Assembly: GCA_017453605.1 (NCBI GenBank)
Contig: JAFTEP010000020.1
Location: 1-9,905 of the forward strand
Reading direction: 5' to 3'
Length of the DNA: 9,905 bases
From: Clostridia bacterium
GTDB taxonomy: Bacteria > Bacillota > Clostridia > Oscillospirales > SIG627
Each line of letters opens with the position of its first letter. The first letter of the stretch is position 1. Both the position numbers and the translations under genes were made by a program. Positions 1-5,698 of this stretch are shown here, piece after piece. Below the pieces are notes generated by a model. The model saw only the letters and a list, made by a program, of their open reading frames with translations, ran no database searches and was not told the origin of the DNA.

Positions 1-98
1 GACGCCAAAAGCAGCGGCGGGGTGTGCGCGCGACTGATGAGGGGACGCCGTTACAATAACCGCACCGTCTCCCCCGTCTGAGCCAAAGCGAAGACGAA
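1..98. repeat. Partial copy of a dispersed intergenic repeat (R1)
   Basis: This gene-free stretch shares three blocks with the clpC-dnaG spacer. Bases 1-18 (GACGCCAAAAGCAGCGGC) match 5651-5668 with one difference. Bases 36-63 (GATGAGGGG followed by ACAATAACCGC) match the reverse complement of the repeat at 5277-5424. Bases 71-98 match the reverse complement of 5125-5153. The same small blocks appearing in both long intergenic regions, in both orientations, points to a dispersed non-coding repeat family. No reading frame here has a ribosome binding site. The left end may continue outside the window. Confidence 0.55.
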
Positions 99-197
99 AA
101 CCGAACGCCGGAATAACGCAATAATTCCGCATTGATCTCGTCTGAGGAGACGCGTCCGGATCGCGGCTTTGATCTTCGAAAACGTTCGGGTATCTAA

Positions 198-226
198 ATT
201 ATAATCTCCGGCGCGCAAAAAATCAA
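198..226 (-). promoter_or_regulatory. Divergent promoter reading leftward out of the window
   Basis: On the minus strand a TTGATT -35 (complement of 221-226) and a perfect TATAAT -10 (complement of 198-203) are separated by exactly 17 bases. This is a good housekeeping sigma-factor promoter. Transcription would begin near base 190 and run toward base 1. No convincing minus-strand gene starts within the window, so the product, if any, lies to the left. Its back-to-back arrangement with the ctsR promoter suggests that a divergent gene shares this regulatory region. It could still be fortuitous, since the AT-rich bases stand out in a GC-rich genome. Confidence 0.5.
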
Positions 227-300
227 GAAAAAATGCAAAACAGAGAGGATGAGTGAGATATTTTCATCTGATCGCCCGTAACCGTCCGCGGCCGTTTGAC

Positions 301-317
301 TTTGACTTTCTTTGACC
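301..317 (-). promoter_or_regulatory. CtsR operator box 1 (upstream of -35)
   Basis: The reverse complement reads GGTCAAAGAAAGTCAAA. This matches the known CtsR heptad direct repeat (A/GGTCAAA, 3 nt, A/GGTCAAA) in both halves with the correct 3-nt gap. A third TTTGAC unit lies immediately upstream at 295-300. The box ends one base before the proposed -35 at 318, so bound CtsR would hinder RNA polymerase. Confidence 0.88.
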
Positions 318-346
318 TTGCATTTGATCTTTATTAGTGCTACAAT
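318..346 (+). promoter_or_regulatory. ctsR operon promoter with extended -10
   Basis: The -10 is TACAAT at 341-346, preceded by TG at 338-339 (extended -10, TGnTACAAT). A weak -35, TTGCAT, lies at 318-323 with a 17-base spacer. The extended -10 probably compensates for the poor -35. The predicted transcription start is near 352-355, next to the second CtsR box. CtsR boxes on both sides indicate heat- and stress-responsive autoregulation of the operon. Confidence 0.75.
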
Positions 347-354
347 TTAGGCAA

Positions 355-371
355 GGTCAGAAAAGGTCAGA
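355..371 (+). promoter_or_regulatory. CtsR-like operator box 2 (at transcription start)
   Basis: The sequence GGTCAGAAAAGGTCAGA is a direct repeat of GGTCAGA with a 3-nt gap. It has the CtsR box layout, but each half carries the same A-to-G change from GGTCAAA. It lies on the strand opposite to box 1 and begins at or just after the predicted transcription start. The identical change in both halves suggests a real, possibly weaker, second site rather than chance similarity. Confidence 0.7.
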
Positions 372-384
372 CAAAACCAATGCG

Positions 385-399
385 AAGGGAGGCGGTATT
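385..399 (+). promoter_or_regulatory. ctsR ribosome binding site and probable ATT start codon
   Basis: A strong Shine-Dalgarno AAGGGAGG lies at 385-392, four bases before an in-frame ATT at 397-399. No ATG, GTG or TTG in frame follows until the ATG at 439, which would remove most of the first CtsR helix. The only upstream in-frame start, GTG at 337, lies inside the extended -10 and would not be transcribed from that promoter. ATT is a rare but known bacterial start, used for example by infC. ACG at 400 has more usual spacing but is an even rarer start. Confidence 0.55.
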
Positions 400-849
400 A
401 CGGTCTTATCGGAAAAGATAGCGCGGCTCATCGAGAGTATGCTCGACGAGCACGACGGGACTCTTGAGATCGGCAGAAACGAGCTCGCGCTCAGATTCGG
501 CTGTGTGCCGAGCCAGATAAACTACGTCATCACCTCGCGCTTCACCCCCCAGAGGGGCTACATCGTCGAGAGCCGCCGCGGAGGCGGAGGCTTCGTGAGG
601 ATCACGCGGGTGAGATTCGACCGCAACAGCTGGCTCATGCACTTCTACCACGCGGTCGGCGATTCTCTCGAGGCTTCGGACGCGAAGGTCTTCATTCTCA
701 GGCTCGCCGCCGACTCGGTGGTGACTCCGGGCGAGGCGAAGGTCATGCTCGCCGCTCTCGGAGACGACGCCCTCTCCGGCGTCCCGCGCGAATACCGCGA
801 CGCGCTGAGAGCGCAGATATTCAAAACAGTCATTCTCAAGCTCATTTAA
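397..849 (+). CDS. ctsR: CtsR, repressor of class III stress genes
   Basis: CtsR is a dimeric winged-helix repressor of clp and other stress genes; heat and McsB activity relieve its repression. From the ATT at 397 the protein has 150 residues, close to the roughly 154 of Bacillus subtilis CtsR. The helix-turn-helix contains CVPSQINYVITSRF (36-49), followed by RGYIVESRR and the tetraglycine wing tip GGGG (62-65), the loop known in this family to touch DNA and sense temperature. The C-terminal domain has EAKVMLAAL and ends in a helix containing RDALRA (134-139). It is the first gene of the operon, 23 bases before mcsA, with CtsR boxes at its own promoter. The start is the uncertain part: an open frame extends back to GTG 337, but the promoter and family alignment argue against it. 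The identification itself is very secure. Confidence 0.95.
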   Translation: MTVLSEKIARLIESMLDEHDGTLEIGRNELALRFGCVPSQINYVITSRFTPQRGYIVESRRGGGGFVRITRVRFDRNSWLMHFYHAVGDSLEASDAKVFILRLAADSVVTPGEAKVMLAALGDDALSGVPREYRDALRAQIFKTVILKLI

Positions 850-872
850 CGGGCATAAAAGGAGGAATTTTT

Positions 873-1442
873 ATGTACAACAACAGAAAATGCGACAACT
901 GCAAGAAACAGAACGCGACCGTTCATTTCAGACAGAACATCAACGGCAAGGTCACCGAAAGCTATCTCTGCTCCGACTGCGCCGCAAAAGCGGGCTACAC
1001 CGCCGACAGCTTCTTCTCGTCCTGGAACCCCTTCGAGGGCTTCGACAAGATGCTCGGAGGCTTTTTCCTCCCGCAGAGCACCTCGGCCGCCGTCTGCCCG
1101 ACCTGCGGCAGGACGCTCTCCGACGTCAAGAGATCCGGCAGGTTCGGTTGTTCCGACTGCTATCCGACCTTCGCCGACAGGCTCGATCTGAGCCCCTTCA
1201 CCGGCAGCGTCTACAGAGGCAGAAGACCGGCTGTCAAGGGCGCGACCCTCGGCGAAAGGATCCGCGAGCACGCCGAAAAGAACGCCGAGAAGAAGGCCGA
1301 AAAGGCCGAAAAGATCAAGACCGCCGACGAGATCGCCTCGCTTAAGAGCGAACTCAAAGCCGCGGTCGCAAACGAGGAATACGAAAAAGCGGCGACTCTC
1401 AGAGACCGCATCAGAGCCATAGAAAACGGGGAGGCGAGATAA
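873..1442 (+). CDS. mcsA: McsA, zinc-binding activator of the McsB arginine kinase
   Basis: McsA binds and activates McsB and helps control CtsR and ClpC. The 189-residue protein has two four-cysteine zinc modules: C7/C10 with C33/C36, and C75/C78 with C93/C96. A Lys/Glu/Ala-rich helical linker (about 131-147) leads to a C-terminal UVR motif (about 152-186) containing NEEYEKAATLRDRI. That motif closely resembles the UVR-like segment in the middle domain of ClpC downstream, which shares the NEEYEKA stretch. The start is clear: AAGGAGG at 859-865 lies seven bases before ATG 873. The stop codon abuts the mcsB start, so the two partners are probably translationally coupled. All eight cysteines and the UVR motif are present, so it should be functional. 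Confidence 0.95.
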   Translation: MYNNRKCDNCKKQNATVHFRQNINGKVTESYLCSDCAAKAGYTADSFFSSWNPFEGFDKMLGGFFLPQSTSAAVCPTCGRTLSDVKRSGRFGCSDCYPTFADRLDLSPFTGSVYRGRRPAVKGATLGERIREHAEKNAEKKAEKAEKIKTADEIASLKSELKAAVANEEYEKAATLRDRIRAIENGEAR

Positions 1443-2438
1443 ATGTACTGGTACGAAAACGGCGGGAAAGACAAGACCGTGCTCTCGACGAGAGTGCGCT
1501 TTGCAAGAAACCTTTCGGGGCTTAAGTTCCCGGAGTGCGCGGACGAAAAGACTTTAGGCGAGGTCTGCGAGACCGCGAAAAAGGCCTTTGAAGGCTACGA
1601 ACTTTTTGATTTTTCCAAACTCAGCGCGACCGAAAAGACCGCCTACGCCGAGTGTCACCTCTGCTCGCCGCAGTTCGCGTCCGGCGAGGGAAAGGGCAGA
1701 CTGCTCTTATTGTCTCCCGACGGAGAGGTCAGCGTGATGGTCAACGAGGAGGATCACTTCCGCATCCAGGCGATCTGCCCCGGGCTCGACACCGCCCGCG
1801 CCTTTGAGAAGGCCTGCGCCGCGGACGAAAAGCTCCCGCAGGAGCGCGTCGCCTTCGACGACAGGCTCGGATATCTCACCGCCTGCCCGACAAATCTCGG
1901 CTGCGCGATGAGGGTCAGCGCGATGCTCCATCTTCCGGCGCTCGCCGCCGCGGGCGAGATCAACGGTCTGTCAAGAGCCGTCGATCAGCTCGGCTTCACT
2001 CTGCGCGGCGCGTTCGGAGAGGGCTCCGGCGGTATCGGCGATCTCTACCAGGTCTCCAACAGAGGCTCGTCCGATTCGAGCGAGAAGGACGTCATCAAAG
2101 CCTTCGAGAAGCTCGTCGCCCAGATCCGCGAGCGCGAGGAGAATCTCAGGGACGCCATGAAAAATGACGGCATCGCCCTCGAGGACAGGGTCTGGAGGAG
2201 CTTCGGCACCCTCAATTACGCCCGTTCTCTGAGCTATTCGGAGTTCGTCGGCTGCTGGAGCGATCTGAGGCTCGGCGCAGAGATCGGGATGGAGGGCTCG
2301 CCCGACGCGGCGCTCCTCGACAGGCTCCTGATCGAGCTTATGCCCGCAAGGCTGTGCCTTAAAGACATGGAGGCGTCCGATCCCGTCAAGCGGGACGCGC
2401 TCCGCGCCCGCACTCTCAGAGAGGCTCTGAACAAATGA
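1443..2438 (+). CDS. mcsB: McsB, protein-arginine kinase
   Basis: McsB phosphorylates arginines of CtsR and of misfolded proteins, marking them for ClpC-ClpP. The 331-residue protein has the phosphagen-kinase fold signatures: STRVRFARN (15-23), NEEDHFRI (101-108), GYLTACPTNLG with the catalytic-type Cys148, and YQVSNRG (202-208). Near the end is RDALRA (317-322), which fits the RDxxRA phospho-arginine-binding motif used for allosteric control in this family. It is about 30 residues shorter than the B. subtilis protein (about 363). The loop after the catalytic cysteine reads GCAMR instead of the usual GTGLR/GTGMR. Translation begins directly after the mcsA stop, with GGGGAGG at 1428-1434 inside mcsA. 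A small hairpin (2416-2430, 6-bp stem, AGG loop) lies just before the stop. Identification is secure; activity is inferred. Confidence 0.95.
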   Translation: MYWYENGGKDKTVLSTRVRFARNLSGLKFPECADEKTLGEVCETAKKAFEGYELFDFSKLSATEKTAYAECHLCSPQFASGEGKGRLLLLSPDGEVSVMVNEEDHFRIQAICPGLDTARAFEKACAADEKLPQERVAFDDRLGYLTACPTNLGCAMRVSAMLHLPALAAAGEINGLSRAVDQLGFTLRGAFGEGSGGIGDLYQVSNRGSSDSSEKDVIKAFEKLVAQIREREENLRDAMKNDGIALEDRVWRSFGTLNYARSLSYSEFVGCWSDLRLGAEIGMEGSPDAALLDRLLIELMPARLCLKDMEASDPVKRDALRARTLREALNK

Positions 2439-2468
2439 AATAATATATAAAAAAGGGGTTGAGGTTTT

Positions 2469-4937
2469 ATGTACGAAGGCTTCAACGAAAAAGCAAAAAA
2501 GGCTCTCGGGCTGGCGGGAGAAGCCGCCGGAGAGCTCGGACACTCATATATCGGAAGCGAGCATCTGATGCTCGGTCTTTTGAGGCTCGACGGAAGCGCC
2601 GCTCAGAAGATCCTCTCCAACTGCGGCGTGACCGCGGAGCAGTTCAGGGACAGGCTCGAAAGGGTCTCCCCTCCCGAGGATGAAAAGAGCGACACGGTCG
2701 AACTCACTCCGCGCGGCAGACGGATCCTGCAGACCGCGCTCTACGCCGCAAGACAGAGCGGCGAAGCGCTCGCCGCGCCCGAGCATATCCTGGTCGCGCT
2801 GATCAACGACGGCGGGTCGCTGGCGATGCAGCTTGTCGCCTCGATGGGCGTCAGCTTCAACACTCTTGCAAGGGAGATCGAAAAGTATTCCGAATCCGCC
2901 CGCGAAGCAGGCTCCGGCGGATTTGAAACGGAAGAGGGCTCAGATGGCTCCGCGAAGACTCTCGAAAAGTATTCCCGCGATCTGACAAAGCTCGCCGCTG
3001 AGGGCAAGCTCGATCCCGTGATCGGCAGAGAGAACGAACTGACGAGGGTCATCCAGATCCTCTCGAGGCGCACCAAAACCAAGCCCTGCCTGATCGGCGA
3101 GCCCGGCGTCGGCAAGACCGCGATCGCCGAGGGCCTCGCTCAGAGGATCGTCTCGGGTCAGGTGCCGTCAAACCTTCTCGGAAAGCGCGTCATGACGCTC
3201 GATCTTGCCGGGATGGTCGCCGGAAGCAAATACAGAGGCGAATTCGAGGAGAGGCTGAAAAACGTCATCGACGAAGTCATAAAGGACGGCAAGGTCATCC
3301 TCTTCCTCGACGAGATCCACACGGTCATCGGCGCCGGCGGCGCTGAGGGCAGCATCGACGCCTCCAACATCTTAAAGCCCGCGCTCGCAAGAGGTCAGCT
3401 CCAGATCCTCGGCGCTACGACTGTCGGCGAATACCGCATCATCGAAAAGGACGCGGCTCTTGAAAGAAGGTTCCAGTCCGTGATGGTCGGCGAGCCGAGC
3501 GAGGAGGAAGCCCTCGAGATCCTCAAAGGTCTCAGGGAGAAATACGAACAGCACCACTCGATCACCATAACCGACGAGGCGCTCGAAGCGGCGGTGAAGC
3601 TCTCTTCGAGATATATCAACGACAGGTTCCTGCCCGACAAGGCGATAGACCTCGTGGACGAGGCTGCGAGCAGCATGAGGATCCGCTCGCTGACCGCGCC
3701 CCCCGATCTGAAAGAGATCGAGGAAAAGATCGCCGCTATAGAGACCGACAAAAAGGCGCTCGTCAAGAACGAGGAGTACGAAAAGGCGGGTCAACTTCTC
3801 GAAGAGCAGAAAAAGCTCAGAAAAGAACTCGAGGAAAAGAAAGCGGCATGGCAGTCGCAGGCTCAGAAGGAGCACTCGAAGATCGGCGAGGAAGAGATCG
3901 CGAAGGTCGTGACCCAGTGGACGGGCATCCCCGTGTCGAAGCTCCTCGAAGAGGAATCCCAGAAGCTTTTACGCCTCGAGGACGAGCTGAAAAAGAGGAT
4001 CGTCGGTCAGGACGAGGCGGTCAGCGCGATCGCCCGCGCGATCCGCAGGGGCAGAGCGGGGCTCAAGGACCCCAAGCGCCCGGTCGGAAGCTTCCTGTTC
4101 GCCGGACCCACGGGCGTCGGCAAGACCGAGCTCTCGAAGGCGCTCGCCGAACAGCTCTTCGGCAGCGAGTCTAAAATGATAAGACTCGATATGAGCGAAT
4201 ATATGGAAAAGCACACGGTCTCCAAGCTGATCGGTTCGCCTCCGGGCTACGTCGGCTACGACGAGGGCGGCCAGCTAACCGAGAAGGTGCGCCGCAATCC
4301 GTATTCGGTCGTGCTCTTCGACGAGATCGAGAAGGCTCACCCGGACGTGTTCAACATCCTTCTGCAAATACTGGAGGACGGCATACTGACCGACTCGCAC
4401 TCGCGCAGGGTAGACTTCAAGAACACCGTCATCATAATGACCTCGAACATCGGCGCCTCGCGGCTGTTCGACAAAAAGAGCCACGCGGGCTTCTCGACGG
4501 ACAGTCCCGAGGAGAAAAAGAGCGACCGCGACATCGTGCTCGCCGCGATGAAGGAGGCGTTCCGTCCCGAATTTCTGAACAGGATCGACGAGATCGTCGT
4601 CTTCTCGAGGCTCACGCGCCCCGACATCGAAAAGATCGCTTCCAATATGCTCTCCCAGATCGCTCTCAGGGTCGCCGAGACAGGCTCGATCAAGCTCGGC
4701 TTCACCCCGGCGCTCGTCTCCGGCATGGCCGAGGCGGGCTACGATCCGGTGTACGGCGCAAGACCGCTGAGACGCCAGATCCAGCGCAGTATCGAGGACA
4801 GCCTCTCCGAGGAGATCCTCGAGGGCAGGCTGAAAAAGGGCGACTCGGTAAAGGCTGACTTCGTCGACGGCAAGGTCGTCTACACCAAAGACGGCGACAA
4901 ACCGCAGGAGGAAGCTAAAGACGCCCCCGAAGCGTAA
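2469..4937 (+). CDS. clpC: ClpC, AAA+ unfoldase of the ClpCP protease
   Basis: ClpC is a hexameric ATP-driven unfoldase that feeds substrates to ClpP. The 822-residue protein has paired Clp-N repeats (about 1-145), which in this family bind adaptors and phospho-arginine. A first AAA+ domain has Walker A GEPGVGKT (210-217) and Walker B VILFLDE (276-282). A coiled-coil middle domain contains a UVR-like NEEYEKA segment. A second AAA+ domain has Walker A GPTGVGKT (546-553), the pore-loop sequence GYVGY, and Walker B VVLFDE (614-619). It ends with the D2 small domain (YGARPLRR) and an acidic tail. The ClpP-docking loop reads AGF at 673-675 where ClpC proteins usually have V/I/LGF. Length matches the family (about 810). 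It follows mcsB by 30 AT-rich bases; the start ATG 2469 has only a weak GAGG/AAGGGG ribosome site. Confidence 0.97.
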   Translation: MYEGFNEKAKKALGLAGEAAGELGHSYIGSEHLMLGLLRLDGSAAQKILSNCGVTAEQFRDRLERVSPPEDEKSDTVELTPRGRRILQTALYAARQSGEALAAPEHILVALINDGGSLAMQLVASMGVSFNTLAREIEKYSESAREAGSGGFETEEGSDGSAKTLEKYSRDLTKLAAEGKLDPVIGRENELTRVIQILSRRTKTKPCLIGEPGVGKTAIAEGLAQRIVSGQVPSNLLGKRVMTLDLAGMVAGSKYRGEFEERLKNVIDEVIKDGKVILFLDEIHTVIGAGGAEGSIDASNILKPALARGQLQILGATTVGEYRIIEKDAALERRFQSVMVGEPSEEEALEILKGLREKYEQHHSITITDEALEAAVKLSSRYINDRFLPDKAIDLVDEAASSMRIRSLTAPPDLKEIEEKIAAIETDKKALVKNEEYEKAGQLLEEQKKLRKELEEKKAAWQSQAQKEHSKIGEEEIAKVVTQWTGIPVSKLLEEESQKLLRLEDELKKRIVGQDEAVSAIARAIRRGRAGLKDPKRPVGSFLFAGPTGVGKTELSKALAEQLFGSESKMIRLDMSEYMEKHTVSKLIGSPPGYVGYDEGGQLTEKVRRNPYSVVLFDEIEKAHPDVFNILLQILEDGILTDSHSRRVDFKNTVIIMTSNIGASRLFDKKSHAGFSTDSPEEKKSDRDIVLAAMKEAFRPEFLNRIDEIVVFSRLTRPDIEKIASNMLSQIALRVAETGSIKLGFTPALVSGMAEAGYDPVYGARPLRRQIQRSIEDSLSEEILEGRLKKGDSVKADFVDGKVVYTKDGDKPQEEAKDAPEA

Positions 4938-4940
4938 GCT

Positions 4941-5038
4941 TCCGGCGGCCCTGCCTCCGGCGGCCAAGGGGCTCTGCCCCTTGTAACCACCCCGCCAAGG
5001 GCTCTGCCCTTGGATCCCGCAAGGGACGCCGTCCCTTG
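4941..5038. repeat. Three tandem GC-rich hairpins plus a direct repeat downstream of clpC
   Basis: TCCGGCGGCC is repeated directly at 4941-4950 and 4956-4965. Three perfect hairpins follow, each with an 8-bp stem and 3-nt loop: CAAGGGGC/GCCCCTTG (4965-4983), CCAAGGGC/GCCCTTGG (4995-5013) and CAAGGGAC/GTCCCTTG (5020-5038). The arms are close variants of each other and could cross-pair. None is followed by a T-run, so they are not classical terminators alone. They could protect the clpC mRNA 3' end or be REP-like dispersed units. The third hairpin with the following GACCCCG recurs inverted at 5699-5722. Confidence 0.7.
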
Positions 5039-5074
5039 ACCCCGTGAACGGGAATAATCGTATAAACAGCAAAG

Positions 5075-5121
5075 ACGGCTGCCGTATCGGTTTTTGATAC
5101 GACAGCCGTTCACGGCGTTAT
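5075..5121. terminator. Probable terminator of the ctsR-clpC operon
   Basis: ACGGCTG-C-CGTATC (5075-5088) pairs with GATACG-A-CAGCCGT (5096-5109), giving 13 pairs with one C/A mismatch around a 7-nt loop GGTTTTT. The following bases (TCACGGCGTTATTCTTTCG) are only moderately T-rich, so termination in the + direction may be incomplete. A competing 10-bp pairing, CCGTGAACGG (5042-5051) with CCGTTCACGG (5106-5115), would disrupt the 3' arm. As the strongest stem-loop between clpC and dnaG, it is the best operon terminator candidate. Confidence 0.55.
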
Positions 5122-5124
5122 TCT

Positions 5125-5153
5125 TTCGTCTTCGCTTCAGCTCAGACGAGGGG
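5125..5153 (-). repeat. Inverted copy of the 71-98 repeat block
   Basis: The reverse complement of this stretch matches 71-98: a CGTCTGAGC block, then AAGCGAAGACGAA, with a few differences between them. The two copies are in opposite orientation and bracket the ctsR-mcsA-mcsB-clpC operon. There is no coding potential. It is probably part of the same dispersed repeat family as R1. Confidence 0.5.
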
Positions 5154-5157
5154 TAGT

Positions 5158-5186
5158 GCGGAATGCGGAATTCGGAATTCGGAATT
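5158..5186. repeat. Short tandem repeat of (G)CGGAATT
   Basis: Four imperfect units stand head to tail: GCGGAAT, GCGGAATT, CGGAATT, CGGAATT. The unit is 7-8 bases and contains overlapping GAATTC palindromes. A single related unit (ATGCGGAATTATTGCG) occurs on the minus strand near 117-132, next to the R1 repeat. It is non-coding, and copy number is likely to vary between strains. Confidence 0.75.
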
Positions 5187-5234
5187 TATTGGTTGTGACG
5201 CCTTGTTATAAATTCTTGGCAACGATGTTCATCT

Positions 5235-5262
5235 GTAGGGGTCGGCGCCTCGACGACCCGCC
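5235..5262. repeat. Hairpin unit GGGTCG/CGACCC
   Basis: GGGTCG (5239-5244) and CGACCC (5254-5259) form a 6-bp stem around a 9-nt loop, preceded by CTGTAGG. The flanking sequence is gene-free and lies between the short tandem repeat and repeat R3. It looks like another dispersed intergenic hairpin element. No role can be read from the sequence. Confidence 0.35.
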
Positions 5263-5276
5263 GCTCCATTTTTTCG

Positions 5277-5424
5277 CCTTCACTTTCGCTCCGGCGAGAG
5301 GGACGAAGCGGTTATTGTCTCGGGGACCCCTCATCCGTCTGCGCGAAGAAACATTACAGACGCTTCGCGGGAAAACGATCCTGCGCGCATCCACCTTCCC
5401 CCTTCGGGTGAAGGCTTACCTGCG
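5277..5424 (-). repeat. Dispersed repeat copy R3 (inverted relative to R4)
   Basis: Read on the minus strand, this copy shares with R4 (5559-5670) a 21-base hairpin block at 5394-5414 (CCTTCACCC GAA GGGGGAAGG) and a perfect 20-mer (CAGACGGATGAGGGGTCCCC, complement of 5322-5341). It also shares a CTCTCGCC block. Between the hairpin and the 20-mer it carries about 37 extra bases, with another pairing CGCGAAG/CTTCGCG (5342-5348 and 5363-5369). A GTCTG/CAGAC stem is kept in both copies although the loop differs. An open frame across this region (5156-5434) has no ribosome site and is not a gene. Confidence 0.75.
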
Positions 5425-5558
5425 TATCTTGTGATCATTCTTATCATAAAACTAAAGCGCTTTCGGTGAATAAGCTATTATTGACAGAAGGAAATCTTTG
5501 AAAAACGAACCGCCAAAAGTATAGGCTGTATTTTTCTGTTAATTCATAAGTAAAGTGC
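5425..5558. other. AT-richer centre between inverted repeats; no gene seen
   Basis: This stretch is flanked by R3 and R4 in opposite orientation and is clearly richer in A/T than its surroundings. It contains an isolated TTGACA (5481-5486) without a -10 at usable spacing. There is no open frame with a ribosome site and no recognisable RNA gene. It could be the degenerate interior of a small mobile element or simply spacer. Confidence 0.4.
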
Positions 5559-5670
5559 CGTAAGACAGCCTTCACCCGAAGGGGGAAGGTGTCTGCGGAG
5601 CAGACGGATGAGGGGTCCCCGTAGCCCATATTCGCTCCGTCTCTCTCGCCGACGCCAAAAGCGGCGGCGA
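5559..5670 (+). repeat. Dispersed repeat copy R4
   Basis: This copy contains the hairpin block CCTTCACCCGAAGGGGGAAGG (5569-5589), a small perfect hairpin GTCTGC-GGA-GCAGAC (5591-5605), the 20-mer shared with R3 (5601-5620), and CTCTCGCC. It ends in GACGCCAAAAGCGGCGGC (5651-5668), nearly identical to bases 1-18 of the window. R3 and R4 are about 135 bases apart as inverted copies, and R1 is a third, diverged partial copy. The structure resembles REP/MITE-like palindromic intergenic repeats. Confidence 0.75.
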
Positions 5671-5698
5671 AAGGATTTATAGAAATCCCCACCTATTC

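Noticed and set aside
1..132. Minus-strand open frame starting at the CAT at 130-132 and running off the left edge
   Set aside because: No ribosome binding site, and it is made of repeat R1 sequence that also occurs in the non-coding clpC-dnaG spacer.
337..396. GTG 337 as the start of ctsR, giving a 170-residue protein
   Set aside because: The GTG lies inside the extended -10 and the extra residues would be encoded by the operator and leader; family N-termini align from about residue 21 of that frame.
5156..5434. Plus-strand open frame of 92 codons
   Set aside because: It starts within the short tandem repeat, has no ribosome site, and most of its length is dispersed repeat R3; the translation resembles no family.
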